Assembly (NCBI GenBank): GCA_013204265.1
Contig: JABMOG010000090.1
Coordinates: forward strand, 1-33,446
DNA: 33,446 nucleotides
Direction: 5' to 3'
DNA from: Rhodospirillales bacterium
GTDB lineage: Bacteria > Pseudomonadota > Alphaproteobacteria > Rhodospirillales > Casp-alpha2
A program made the translations under genes and the position numbers. Below are positions 17,479 through 26,379 of the stretch, piece by piece. The notes beneath the pieces are model-generated. The model worked only from the letters and a program-made list of their open reading frames with translations. It searched no databases and was not told the origin of the DNA. Position 1 is the stretch's first letter. Every line of letters begins with the position of its first letter.

Positions 17479-18233
17479 AGCGGGCTCTTGGCTGTGCGGG
17501 GCATTCGGCGGTCGATCCAGTAGGCGGCGGAACCGGCGATGACGCCGCAGAACGGCAAACCCCAATCCGGTGAGATCAGGTGGAACAACGGCCCCAACAC
17601 GGCGCCGAACATCAGTGCCAGAATGCAGTTGCGGTGGCGCACGCCGGAAAACAGGAACACGAAATAGACCGGGTTGAGGTAAATCAGGCTGACGATGACG
17701 TAAAACGGAAACGATGCCGCCAGATGATAACCCAACGCCGTGCCGGTCAACCCGCCGGTCATGCAGATGCCGCACAGGCCCAGGTAATACGGCAACCTCT
17801 GGTCCTCGGCCATCGCCGGGCCGTGGCGCAGGGTCAGTGCCCAAGTGTTGATGGACATTATGGCGACCAGCAGATAGCGCAACCGCCAGGCGCTTTTGTC
17901 GCCGCGAAACAGCGGCAGCATCGACAGCGACATCGGCAAAAACCTGAGATTTGCCATGCTGGATGCCAACATTATCGCCAGTACCGGCGCGCCGACGGCG
18001 AACAATTCGGCGTAGGCCACCTGGCCGGGCAACCCCCACACTGTAGCGGTGGAAACGACAGAGACGCCGAAGCTCAGCCCACTGTCGCGCGCCAGCGAGC
18101 CAAACCCCATCATCGACGCCAGGACCATGAAAAACGGCATGCTGAGCCCATCGCCGACGCCTTTGAAAAAGGCTTTGCGGCGCTCCTCCGGGGTCGAGAC
18201 CGGGGATGCGTCGGGGGCAGGGGCGTTTGAAAT
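17475..18233 (-). CDS. azlC: AzlC-family branched-chain amino acid transport protein; candidate ATT start (first ATG at 18140)
   Basis: GFGSLARDSGLSFGVSVVSTATVWGLPGQVAYAEL...; family-like sequence (RRKAFFKGVGDGLS) extends upstream of ATG 18140 to an in-frame TGA with no ATG/GTG/TTG codon. Confidence 0.85.
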   Translation of the reverse strand: MSNAPAPDASPVSTPEERRKAFFKGVGDGLSMPFFMVLASMMGFGSLARDSGLSFGVSVVSTATVWGLPGQVAYAELFAVGAPVLAIMLASSMANLRFLPMSLSMLPLFRGDKSAWRLRYLLVAIMSINTWALTLRHGPAMAEDQRLPYYLGLCGICMTGGLTGTALGYHLAASFPFYVIVSLIYLNPVYFVFLFSGVRHRNCILALMFGAVLGPLFHLISPDWGLPFCGVIAGSAAYWIDRRMPRTAKSPL

Positions 18234-18305
18234 ATCGTGTCCTTTTCAGCGGCTTGTGAGTTGGCTACCTTAGGACGGAGGTTCCATCAGGGAAAGGCCA
18301 CAACT

Positions 18306-18764
18306 GTGGGAACGAGCACCGAAGCAACTGCCACCGGGGCGCGGGCGGGCATTACGCTGATCACCGGCGTCATTGGTTCCGACACCCATATCGTCGGCAA
18401 CCGGATTGTGTCGATGGCGTTGGAGGAAGCCGGCTTCAAGGTTGTCGCTCTGGGCGCATTGACACCGGCCGAAGAATTTATTGCCGCAGCCATTGAAACG
18501 GCGGCCGACGGCATTCTGGTATCGTCGCTGTATGGCCAGGGCGAACTGGACTGCCGGGGGTTTCGCGACATGTGCGTCGAGGCGGGCTTGGAGGGTATCC
18601 TTTTGTATATCGGCGGCAATCTGGTCGTCGGTAAGCAGGATTGGGCCGAGGTCGAGGCGCGGTACCGGGATTTAGGCTTTGACCGCGCCTTTCCCAACGC
18701 CACCCGCACCGATGAAATCATCGCCGTGCTGGACGCAGATTTTGCCGCCCGGCGGCAAGGCTAA
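18306..18764 (+). CDS. glmS: Methylaspartate (glutamate) mutase-type cobalamin-binding S subunit
   Basis: GVIGSDTHIVGNRIV (DxHxxG), SSLYGQGELDCRGFRDMCVEAGLEGILLYIGGNLVVGKQDW. GTG start. Confidence 0.93.
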   Translation: MGTSTEATATGARAGITLITGVIGSDTHIVGNRIVSMALEEAGFKVVALGALTPAEEFIAAAIETAADGILVSSLYGQGELDCRGFRDMCVEAGLEGILLYIGGNLVVGKQDWAEVEARYRDLGFDRAFPNATRTDEIIAVLDADFAARRQG

Positions 18765-18765
18765 A

Positions 18766-20172
18766 ATGACCGCCGCCCTGCTCATAGATTTCGGTTCCAC
18801 ATTTACCAAACTGCGCGCCGTCGACCTGGACAGCGCGGCTATTATTGGTGCCGGGCAGGGGCCGTCCACAGTCGCCACCGACGTTACCGAGGGTTTAGTC
18901 GCCGCCCTCGGTGACCTGGAAGCCCATATCGGCGGATTGCCCGATTTTAAACACCGATTGGCGTGTTCCAGCGCCGCCGGGGGATTGGCCATGGTGACCG
19001 TCGGGCTGGTCCGGGAACTGACCGCTGAGGCCGCCCGCCAGGCCGCGCTCGGCGCCGGGGCCAAGCTGGTCGGGGCCTTTTCCCATGGACTTACAACACA
19101 CGATATTGCCGAGGTCGAACGTCTGGCCCCCGACATTATCCTGCTCGCCGGGGGCACCGACGGCGGCAATTCTGATGTCATTTTAGCCAACGCCGGCAAG
19201 CTGGCGACCAGCGCCGTGGCCTGCCCCATCGTCGTTGCCGGTAACCGTGAAGCCGCAGACGAGGCCGCAGACGTGTTACGGGCGGCGGGCAAGCCGGTCA
19301 CCGTGGCTGAGAACGTGATGCCGGAATTCGGCGAGCTTAACGTGGAACCGGCCCGCGCCGCCATTCGCACGGTGTTTATCGAGCGCATCGTCCACGCCAA
19401 GGGGATCGACCGTGCGGCGCAAATGTTCGACGCGGTGTTGATGCCGACGCCGGCCGCCGTGCTCGACGCCGCCAAGCTGTTGTCCGAAGGGCTGCCTGGA
19501 AAGGCCGGGCTGGGTCCGTTGCTGGTTGTCGATGTCGGCGGGGCGACCACCGACGTGCATTCGGTGGCAATGGGCGCGCCGACGGTGGAAGGCGTTATCG
19601 CCCACGGCCTGCCCGAGCCCTACCTGAAACGCACCGTCGAAGGTGACCTCGGTATGCGCCTTAACGCCGCCACCATTATCGAGGCGGCGGGGCTGGAGGC
19701 GATCGCGGAACAGGCAGGGCTATCGTTGGTGCGGGCACGGGAAATTCTTGATGCCATTATTTTTGACGTCGAACGCCTGCCCGAGGCTAAGGATGAAGCC
19801 AGTTTTGACCAAGCCTTGGCCCGCGCCGCCGTGGACGCCGCCGTCACCCGGCACGCCGGTTCGCTGAGTATTGTGCAAACGGTGACCGGTCCGGTCCAAA
19901 TGCAGACCGGCAAAGATCTGAGTGCGGTGGAAACCATCATCGGCACCGGCGGGGTGTTGGCCCATTCGGCCAATGGGGGCGGCGGGGCGGTGGAAATTCT
20001 GGCGGCGGGGCTGGCCGATGCGGACCGTCCGCAAAACCTTAAACCCAAAGCGCCTAAGCTGCTGCTCGACAGGGATTACGTATTGTACGCCTGTGGTTTG
20101 CTCGCCACCGTGGCGCCTGAGGTCGCCTTGACCTTTGGCTTGGCCCACATGCATGCTGTCGGTGAGGATTGA
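18766..20172 (+). CDS. glmL: MutL/GlmL ASKHA-fold partner protein of the B12 mutase
   Basis: LIDFGSTFTKLRAVDLD, LLAGGTDGGNSDVILANA, LLVVDVGGATTDVHSVA, IIGTGGVLAHS; located between S and E subunits. Confidence 0.9.
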   Translation: MTAALLIDFGSTFTKLRAVDLDSAAIIGAGQGPSTVATDVTEGLVAALGDLEAHIGGLPDFKHRLACSSAAGGLAMVTVGLVRELTAEAARQAALGAGAKLVGAFSHGLTTHDIAEVERLAPDIILLAGGTDGGNSDVILANAGKLATSAVACPIVVAGNREAADEAADVLRAAGKPVTVAENVMPEFGELNVEPARAAIRTVFIERIVHAKGIDRAAQMFDAVLMPTPAAVLDAAKLLSEGLPGKAGLGPLLVVDVGGATTDVHSVAMGAPTVEGVIAHGLPEPYLKRTVEGDLGMRLNAATIIEAAGLEAIAEQAGLSLVRAREILDAIIFDVERLPEAKDEASFDQALARAAVDAAVTRHAGSLSIVQTVTGPVQMQTGKDLSAVETIIGTGGVLAHSANGGGGAVEILAAGLADADRPQNLKPKAPKLLLDRDYVLYACGLLATVAPEVALTFGLAHMHAVGED

Positions 20173-20177
20173 GAATC

Positions 20178-21665
20178 ATGGGCTTGGACGTTACCGAAAT
20201 TCCCCTTTCATCGGCGCAAATTCCGGGCGACGACTTCGCCCGCATGCGCCGCGACAATCTGGCGCGCTGGCCGACCGGGGCCGAGGTCGACCTGGACGAG
20301 GCCGTGGCGTTCCACAAATCCCTGCCGAAACACAAGCAACTGGGCTGGGTAATGCGGCGGGCGGCGGAAGAAGGCCGTTGCCTGACCCAGCCGCGCGGCG
20401 GTTTCGGCACGCTGGAACTGCAATTGGAACTGATGCGGGCACTCGATCAGGACGGCATGGCTGACATCGTGCCGACGACGACCGACAGCTACACCCGCAA
20501 CGAACAATGGGCGCAGGCCCAGACCGGTATTGAAGAATCGGAACGCTTGGGCAGGTCCATGCTCAACGGTTATCCGATGGTTAATTATGGCCCGCTCGCA
20601 ACGCGCCAACTGATTGAGGCTATCGACAAACCGGCTATCGTGTTGTCCGGCACCGCCATGCCGCGCTTGACGGTGGAAATCGGGTTCGCCGCCGGGTATT
20701 CGGGCTACCTGGGTTCCGGCATCGCCTATACCACGTCCTATACCAAGGACACCTCGATTGCCGAGGGTATCCGCAATTATCAATACCTCGACCGCCTGGC
20801 GGCGCTGTACCAGGAACACGGTGTCGAATTGCATCGCCGCCAACCAGGGTTTCTGACCGGCACCAATGTGCCGCCGTGCATCGCCATCGCCGTTGCCGTG
20901 CTCGACGCATTGTTGGCTGCCGGCCAAGGGGTGCGCAATTACGGGTTGGAGCTGGCACAGACCCTGCACTTGATTCAGGACGCCGTCGCAATCCGTGTGT
21001 GCGGCGAACTGGCCCATGAATATCTTGCCGCCGCCGGTTATACAGACATGTTTTTGCCGGTAACCTCGCTGCACTGGATGGGCGCGTGGCCGCAGGATGA
21101 CGCCCAGTGCCAGGCGCTGGTGGCCTATGGCGGCACCCTTGCCGCCGTCGGCGGTGCGGTCAGCGTGACCACCAAAAGCACGCATGAGGCTTATGGTATT
21201 CCGACCCCCGCCGCCAATGCCGAGGGCCTGCGCACGACCCGCATGGCGGTCTATATGGCGCGCCATATCCGGCTCGATGAATTGCCGGAATTCAAGGCCG
21301 AGGCCGATCTGATGCGACGTGAAACCCGGGCCATCATCGACCGCGTGCTGGAAATGGGCGATGGCGACGCCGCCCAAGGCACGGTCAAGGCCTTGGAGGC
21401 AGGCGCGCTCGATATTCCGTGGTCGCCCAGCCGCTTTGTCCAGTCGCGGGTCATGCCTGCGCGCGACGCCGATGGCTACCTGCGTATTTTCGATCCCGGC
21501 AATATGGTGTTTGCCAAGGACATCGCCGAAATCCACACCGAGCGGTTGAAAAAACGGGCCGAGGCCGAAGGCGTCGCCTATGACCATAATCTGGCGGTCA
21601 GCAGTGTTTACGAAATTTCCGAGCCATTGGATCGCCTGTTACCGTTCCCGTGGGCGGCGGAATAG
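20178..21665 (+). CDS. glmE: Glutamate-mutase-type E subunit with altered substrate pocket
   Basis: WPTGAEVDLDEAV, TQPRGGFGTLELQLELMR, STTTDSYTR-like segment, GRSMLNGYPMVNYGPLA, LTGTNVPP, HWMGAWPQDDAQ, HEAYGIPTPAANAEG, MPARDADG. Confidence 0.9.
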   Translation: MGLDVTEIPLSSAQIPGDDFARMRRDNLARWPTGAEVDLDEAVAFHKSLPKHKQLGWVMRRAAEEGRCLTQPRGGFGTLELQLELMRALDQDGMADIVPTTTDSYTRNEQWAQAQTGIEESERLGRSMLNGYPMVNYGPLATRQLIEAIDKPAIVLSGTAMPRLTVEIGFAAGYSGYLGSGIAYTTSYTKDTSIAEGIRNYQYLDRLAALYQEHGVELHRRQPGFLTGTNVPPCIAIAVAVLDALLAAGQGVRNYGLELAQTLHLIQDAVAIRVCGELAHEYLAAAGYTDMFLPVTSLHWMGAWPQDDAQCQALVAYGGTLAAVGGAVSVTTKSTHEAYGIPTPAANAEGLRTTRMAVYMARHIRLDELPEFKAEADLMRRETRAIIDRVLEMGDGDAAQGTVKALEAGALDIPWSPSRFVQSRVMPARDADGYLRIFDPGNMVFAKDIAEIHTERLKKRAEAEGVAYDHNLAVSSVYEISEPLDRLLPFPWAAE

Positions 21666-21667
21666 GG

Positions 21668-21696
21668 TTTCGCCGTGCCATCCGTCCACCTATAAT
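21668..21696 (+). promoter_or_regulatory. Candidate promoter for the acylating aldehyde dehydrogenase-SucCD-like operon
   Basis: TTTCGC-N17-TATAAT; perfect -10 hexamer, weak -35, in the only substantial gap of this strand segment. Confidence 0.4.
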
Positions 21697-21739
21697 TCAC
21701 CAAACAAACATCCAAGAGTAAAAACCCAAGAGGCATTTT

Positions 21740-23170
21740 ATGATCCAGACCGCTACCCAGGCCACCCTCCAGCCAGGCGACGAAACCGAGATCGTTGCGG
21801 GCCTTATTGAACGCGCCCGCGCCGCCCAGGGCGTTTTTGCTGATGCCGATCAAGCCCGTGTCGACGAGGCCGTGACCGCACTGGCGTGGTCGATTTTCGA
21901 GCCCCACCGCGCCCTGGAACTGGCCCAACGCGCGGTTGACGATACCGGCCTCGGCAATGTTGAGAGCAAAATCATCAAGAATCAGCGCAAGACTTTCGGC
22001 TGTCTGCGTGACTTGATGCGGGTGAAAACCGTCGGGGTTATTGAAGACAACCCGGCCAAAGGATTAGTCAAATACGCCAAGCCGGTCGGTGTCGTCGCGG
22101 CCATAGCGCCGTCGACCAACCCGGCGGCGACCCCGGTCAACAAGGCGATGATGTCTTTGAAGGGCCGCAACGCCGTGATTGTCGCGCCCAGCCCCGCCGG
22201 TGCGGGAACCACGACCCTGACGGTCGATTACATGCGGGCCGAGTTGGTAAAAATCGGCCTGCCCGCCGATCTGGTGCAGGTATTGCCGCAGCCGGTCAAC
22301 AAGGCGCTGACCCAGGCGTTGATGGAAGCTGCTGATCTGGTTGTTGTTACCGGGTCACAAAACAACGTTCGCCGGGCCTATTCGTCGGGCACCCCGGCGA
22401 TTGGTGTTGGTGCCGGGGACGTCTCAGTAATTATAGATTCCTCCGCCGACCTTAGCGACGCGGCGGAAAAAATCACGATGTCCAAGATCTTTGATAATTC
22501 CACGTCGTGTTCGTCGGAAAACCAGATCATCGTTCTGGCTGACGTTTACGATGACGCGATCCAGGCGCTCCAAGCCGCCGGTGGTTATCTGGCGACGCCC
22601 TTGGAGAAGGAAAAAATTAGAAATACGCTGTGGGTTGACGGTCATCTCAACCGCAAGGTCATCGCCAAGGATGCCGACGTATTCGCCGCCGAGGCCGGTC
22701 TTGCGCCGGAGGCAGCAATGGCAAAATTTTTCATGGTTGAGGACGAAAACCCCGGCCCTGACACGCCGTTTTGCGACGAAAAATTGTCGCTGGTATTGAC
22801 CATCTACAAGGCGCGCGATTTCGACGACGCGATGGCGCAGACCGACGCCATTATGGATGTTTGTGGGCGCGGCCATTCGGTCGGCATCCACACTGCCGAC
22901 ATGGATCACGCCCGCAAGCTGGCCGAGACCTTATCGACCGTGCGTGTCCTGGTTAATCAGGCGCACACTTTCGGCAATGGCGGCAGTTTCACCAACGGCC
23001 TGCCGTTTACGCTGTCCATGGGCTGCGGAACGTGGGCCGGAAATTCCATTTCGGAAAACCTCAACTACCGCCACTTCATAAACATCACCCATCTGGTGAC
23101 GGAAATCCCCGAAGACAAACCGTCGGAAGACGATTTGTTCGGTGAATACTGGGCCAAGCACGGAAAATAA
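21740..23170 (+). CDS. CoA-acylating aldehyde dehydrogenase (SauS / SucD-Clostridium / EutE-like)
   Basis: APSTNPAATPVNKAMMSLKGRNAVIVAPSPAG, VVTGSQNNVRRAYSSGTPAIGVGAGD, FDNSTSCSSENQIIV (catalytic Cys), VNQAHTFGNGGSFTNGLPFTLSMGCGTWAGNSISENL. Confidence 0.88.
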   Translation: MIQTATQATLQPGDETEIVAGLIERARAAQGVFADADQARVDEAVTALAWSIFEPHRALELAQRAVDDTGLGNVESKIIKNQRKTFGCLRDLMRVKTVGVIEDNPAKGLVKYAKPVGVVAAIAPSTNPAATPVNKAMMSLKGRNAVIVAPSPAGAGTTTLTVDYMRAELVKIGLPADLVQVLPQPVNKALTQALMEAADLVVVTGSQNNVRRAYSSGTPAIGVGAGDVSVIIDSSADLSDAAEKITMSKIFDNSTSCSSENQIIVLADVYDDAIQALQAAGGYLATPLEKEKIRNTLWVDGHLNRKVIAKDADVFAAEAGLAPEAAMAKFFMVEDENPGPDTPFCDEKLSLVLTIYKARDFDDAMAQTDAIMDVCGRGHSVGIHTADMDHARKLAETLSTVRVLVNQAHTFGNGGSFTNGLPFTLSMGCGTWAGNSISENLNYRHFINITHLVTEIPEDKPSEDDLFGEYWAKHGK

Positions 23171-23176
23171 ACGGAC

Positions 23177-24301
23177 ATGAATTTTGAAGAACACGCCGCC
23201 AAACCGCTGTTGAAAGCGGCGGGCATCGCAATTCCCGATGGGTGCTATGCCGTCACTGCAAATGAAGCCGCCGAGGCGCAGCGCACCATCGGCCCTTGTG
23301 TCGTCAAAGCCCAGGTGCCGACCGGTAAACGCGGCAAGGCTGGTGGCATCAAGACTGCGGACACACCTGAAGAGGCTAGCGCAGCCGCGGACGCTATTCT
23401 CGGTATGGAGATCGCGGGGCACCGGGTTGAAGGGGTGTTGGTCGAGGGGCGGTCTGATATCGTACGGGAATTTTATGCCGCCGTGATGAACGACCCCGCG
23501 TCGAAAGGCCCGCTGGTGCTGTTTTCCACGGAAGGCGGCATGGATATCGAAGAGGTTGCCGCTTCAACCCCGGAAAAACTGAAACAAACCGCCGTCGATA
23601 TTCGAGTCGGTTTCGATATGGCTGCGGCAAAGTCCCTGCTGGACGGGTTCGACCTTGGCGACACCTCGGAGCGGATCGCTGATTTTTTGGTCAGGCTTTA
23701 TAGCGCCTACCGCGAATTTGATGCCGAATTACTGGAAGTCAATCCGCTGGCCGAGACAGCCGACGGCGGGCTGGTGGCGCTCGACTGCAAATTCGTGCTC
23801 GACGATTCCGCGATCAAACGCCAAGTCGAACTGGCCGCCCGTGGGGCCCCGGAAAGACTGACCGAGCTTGAAAAACGCGGCGACAAAGCGGTTATAAAAT
23901 ATATCGAACTGGACGGCGATGTCGGGGTATTGGCCAATGGCGCCGGACTGACTATGACGACGATGGACGTTGTCCGCCATCACGGCGGCAATCCGGCGAA
24001 TTTCTGCGAAATCGGCGGCGAAGCCTACACCAAGGCGCAGACGGCGTTGGAGATGGTCCTCGACAAACCGGGAATCAAATCGCTGGTGGTCAATTTCTGC
24101 GGTGCGTTTGCGCGGTGTGAAGTGATGATGGAAGGCCTGCTCAATGCCTGGGAGGAACTTAACCCCGACATACCGGTGTTTTTTTCCATCGCCGGGACCG
24201 GCGACGAGGAAGCCATTAAAATGCTGAAAGACCGCCTCGGGATGGACCCCTACCCGGACATGGACGCCGCCAGTAAGGCTGCGGTGGAGGCTGCGAAATG
24301 A
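23177..24301 (+). CDS. SucC-like beta subunit of a nucleoside-triphosphate-dependent acyl-CoA synthetase
   Basis: VPTGKRGKAGGIKTADTPEEA, FSTEGGMDIEEVA, DGDVGVLANGAGLTMTTMDVVRHHGGNPANFCEIGGEA. Confidence 0.9.
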   Translation: MNFEEHAAKPLLKAAGIAIPDGCYAVTANEAAEAQRTIGPCVVKAQVPTGKRGKAGGIKTADTPEEASAAADAILGMEIAGHRVEGVLVEGRSDIVREFYAAVMNDPASKGPLVLFSTEGGMDIEEVAASTPEKLKQTAVDIRVGFDMAAAKSLLDGFDLGDTSERIADFLVRLYSAYREFDAELLEVNPLAETADGGLVALDCKFVLDDSAIKRQVELAARGAPERLTELEKRGDKAVIKYIELDGDVGVLANGAGLTMTTMDVVRHHGGNPANFCEIGGEAYTKAQTALEMVLDKPGIKSLVVNFCGAFARCEVMMEGLLNAWEELNPDIPVFFSIAGTGDEEAIKMLKDRLGMDPYPDMDAASKAAVEAAK

Positions 24302-25167
24302 GAATTTTGCGGCGCCAACACCGGGTTCTGATCCAGGGCATTACCGGCAAGCAGGGCACGTTCTGGACCGAGTTAATGCAGCAGTACGGCACCAACGTGG
24401 TCGCCGGCGTAAATCCGAAAAAAGCCGGCACCGAGCATTGCGGCGTGCCGGTGTTCGCGTCCGCCACCGAGGCCATGCGCGAGGCCGAATTCGACGCCTC
24501 GGTGCTGTTCATCCCGCCTTTGGGCGTCAAGGATGCGGCATTGGACGCGATTGGCGCGGGTGCGAAAAACCTGTGCATCCTGACCGAACACATCCCCGTC
24601 CAGGATGTCATGCATATAATGGCCGCCGCCCGCGAAGCGGGCACCCACATCACCGGCCCCAACACGGCGGGCTCGGTCACTATCGACGAATGTTTCCAGG
24701 GCTTCATGCCGGCCTTTAACACACGCATTTTTAAAAAAGGTGTCGTCGGGGTGATTTCCCGTTCCGGCAGCCTCGGTACCCTGATGTGCCAAAACATCGT
24801 ATCGGCCGGGTTCGGCCAATCGGCGTTCATCGGCATCGGCGGCGACCCCATCATCGGCACCACGACGCGCGATGCGCTGGAGGCACTTGATGCATTTGAG
24901 GGCACCGACGCGGTGGTCCTGGTCGGGGAAATCGGCGGTGTCATGGAAGAAGAAGCCGCCGAATACGCTGCCACCATGTCGAAACCGGTAATCGCCTTCA
25001 TTGCTGGCGGGGCCGCGCCCAAGGGCAAGAAAATGGGTCACGCCGGGGCTATCGTCATGGGCGACCGTGGAACGTACCAATCAAAAAGCACCGCGCTGCA
25101 AGCCGCCGGGGTCACCGTTTTGGCGACCCCGTCCCACGTCGGCGACGCGCTGAGAGAACGACTGTAG
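24298..25167 (+). CDS. SucD-like alpha subunit of acyl-CoA synthetase
   Basis: VLIQGITGKQGTFWT, ISRSGSLGTLMCQ, GIGGDPIIGTTTRD, phospho-His motif GKKMGHAGAIVMG. Confidence 0.91.
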   Translation: MRILRRQHRVLIQGITGKQGTFWTELMQQYGTNVVAGVNPKKAGTEHCGVPVFASATEAMREAEFDASVLFIPPLGVKDAALDAIGAGAKNLCILTEHIPVQDVMHIMAAAREAGTHITGPNTAGSVTIDECFQGFMPAFNTRIFKKGVVGVISRSGSLGTLMCQNIVSAGFGQSAFIGIGGDPIIGTTTRDALEALDAFEGTDAVVLVGEIGGVMEEEAAEYAATMSKPVIAFIAGGAAPKGKKMGHAGAIVMGDRGTYQSKSTALQAAGVTVLATPSHVGDALRERL

Positions 25168-25181
25168 GTGATCCAAAAAGT

Positions 25182-25209
25182 TTGTTTTTTTATCCAGGGC
25201 ACATAAAAT
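25182..25209 (+). promoter_or_regulatory. Candidate promoter upstream of the cNMP-binding gene
   Basis: TTGTTT-N16-TAAAAT in an AT-rich intergenic stretch. Confidence 0.35.
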
Positions 25210-25252
25210 AGTTGTAGAAATAAAATTGAAATAGGGAAGGTTGAACACTGTC

Positions 25253-25615
25253 ATGGCGAGCGGATTCGAGCAAAAAACCTTTAAGCCCAACGAATTTCTG
25301 GTCAAGGAAGGCACACCTTCCGATGCTGCATTTTTGATCTCCAGCGGCAAGGTCGAGATACGCAAAGGCGCGATGGGGAGCAACCCGCAAACCATCGCTG
25401 TCCTCGGAAAAGGGGCGGTGGTCGGTGAAATGTCGCTGTTTGATGACCATCCGCCTATCGCCAGTGCCATCGCCATCGAAGAAACAACGACCAGCGCCAT
25501 TTCCCGCGATGAATTCCAACGCCGGGTCAGCGCCATGGACCCGGTGATGCGCGTGATTCTAAAGATCATGGTCGATCGTATCCGCGACATGTCAAAAAAA
25601 CCAAAGGTAAGTTGA
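25253..25615 (+). CDS. Stand-alone cyclic-nucleotide-binding (CNBD/CRP-like) domain protein, no HTH
   Basis: LVKEGTPSDAAFLISSGKVEIRKG, GKGAVVGEMSLFDDHPPIASAIA; ends after one CNBD. Confidence 0.82.
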   Translation: MASGFEQKTFKPNEFLVKEGTPSDAAFLISSGKVEIRKGAMGSNPQTIAVLGKGAVVGEMSLFDDHPPIASAIAIEETTTSAISRDEFQRRVSAMDPVMRVILKIMVDRIRDMSKKPKVS

Positions 25616-25621
25616 GGGCTT

Positions 25622-26374
25622 TCAGAATACCGCCCGTCGGATTAAATTTAATCCGACCAACAACAACATCACCAACATCACTTTGCGGAAAGTGTCCTGG
25701 TTGATGCGTTCGCGAATGGCCTCGCCAATGCAAATCCCGATCATGCCGGGGATGCAGGCATACAGCGACAGGTAGACGACATCGCCGGAAAATATGCCGT
25801 TGCGCCAATAGGCAACGGCCAGCGGCACTGAAAACGCAAACCACGCCATCCCGACGCTACGCACGAAGACATCTTTGGGCAGTTTCAGCATGACGAAATA
25901 CATCGTCATGGGCGGCCCCCAGATAGTCGAGATTCCGCCCAACAGCCCGCCCATGGCCCCGGCCAGTGGCCCGGCCCATTTTTCTGTTTTGGGCTGGAGC
26001 GCTGGCATGTTGGGATGCGCCAGGCTGATGGCGGAAAAGGCGGCGACACAGGCCCCCAACATGCCGAACAAGACACCCGTGTCCATGCCGACGATCAATT
26101 CAGCCCCGATGAACAGAAATACCAACCCCGTGATGATCATCGGCCAGAATCGTCTCAAGGGTTCCTGAAGGTTGCCGAGGCGCACCGTTTGCCACAGGTT
26201 AGTGACTATGATCGGCATCACCAGGATGCCCAGCACCGTCAGCGGCGGGAAAAAATTGAGCAGGATGGCGATGGAAACCATGGGCAGGCCCAAGGCGACG
26301 ACGCCTTTAACGACGCCGCCGACGACCAGCGACGCCGTCAGGATGGCGACCAAGGGCCATTCCAATCCGAGCAT
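25622..26374 (-). CDS. TauE/SafE family membrane exporter
   Basis: GGVVKGVVALGLPMVSIAILLNF and GGLLGGISTIWGPPMTMYFVMLKLPKDVFVRSVG; multi-TM. Confidence 0.85.
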   Translation of the reverse strand: MLGLEWPLVAILTASLVVGGVVKGVVALGLPMVSIAILLNFFPPLTVLGILVMPIIVTNLWQTVRLGNLQEPLRRFWPMIITGLVFLFIGAELIVGMDTGVLFGMLGACVAAFSAISLAHPNMPALQPKTEKWAGPLAGAMGGLLGGISTIWGPPMTMYFVMLKLPKDVFVRSVGMAWFAFSVPLAVAYWRNGIFSGDVVYLSLYACIPGMIGICIGEAIRERINQDTFRKVMLVMLLLVGLNLIRRAVF

Positions 26375-26379
26375 CTGTC

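Noticed and set aside
17580-18230. 216-aa plus-strand ORF
   Set aside because: Antisense to azlC; translation is rich in Gln/His/Arg and without domain features.
18234-18305. Possible cobalamin riboswitch upstream of the B12 mutase genes
   Set aside because: The divergent gap is only about 70 nt and I could not identify a B12-box-like element.
20208-21587. 459-aa minus-strand ORF
   Set aside because: Antisense to glmE with no recognisable domain; codon-bias shadow.
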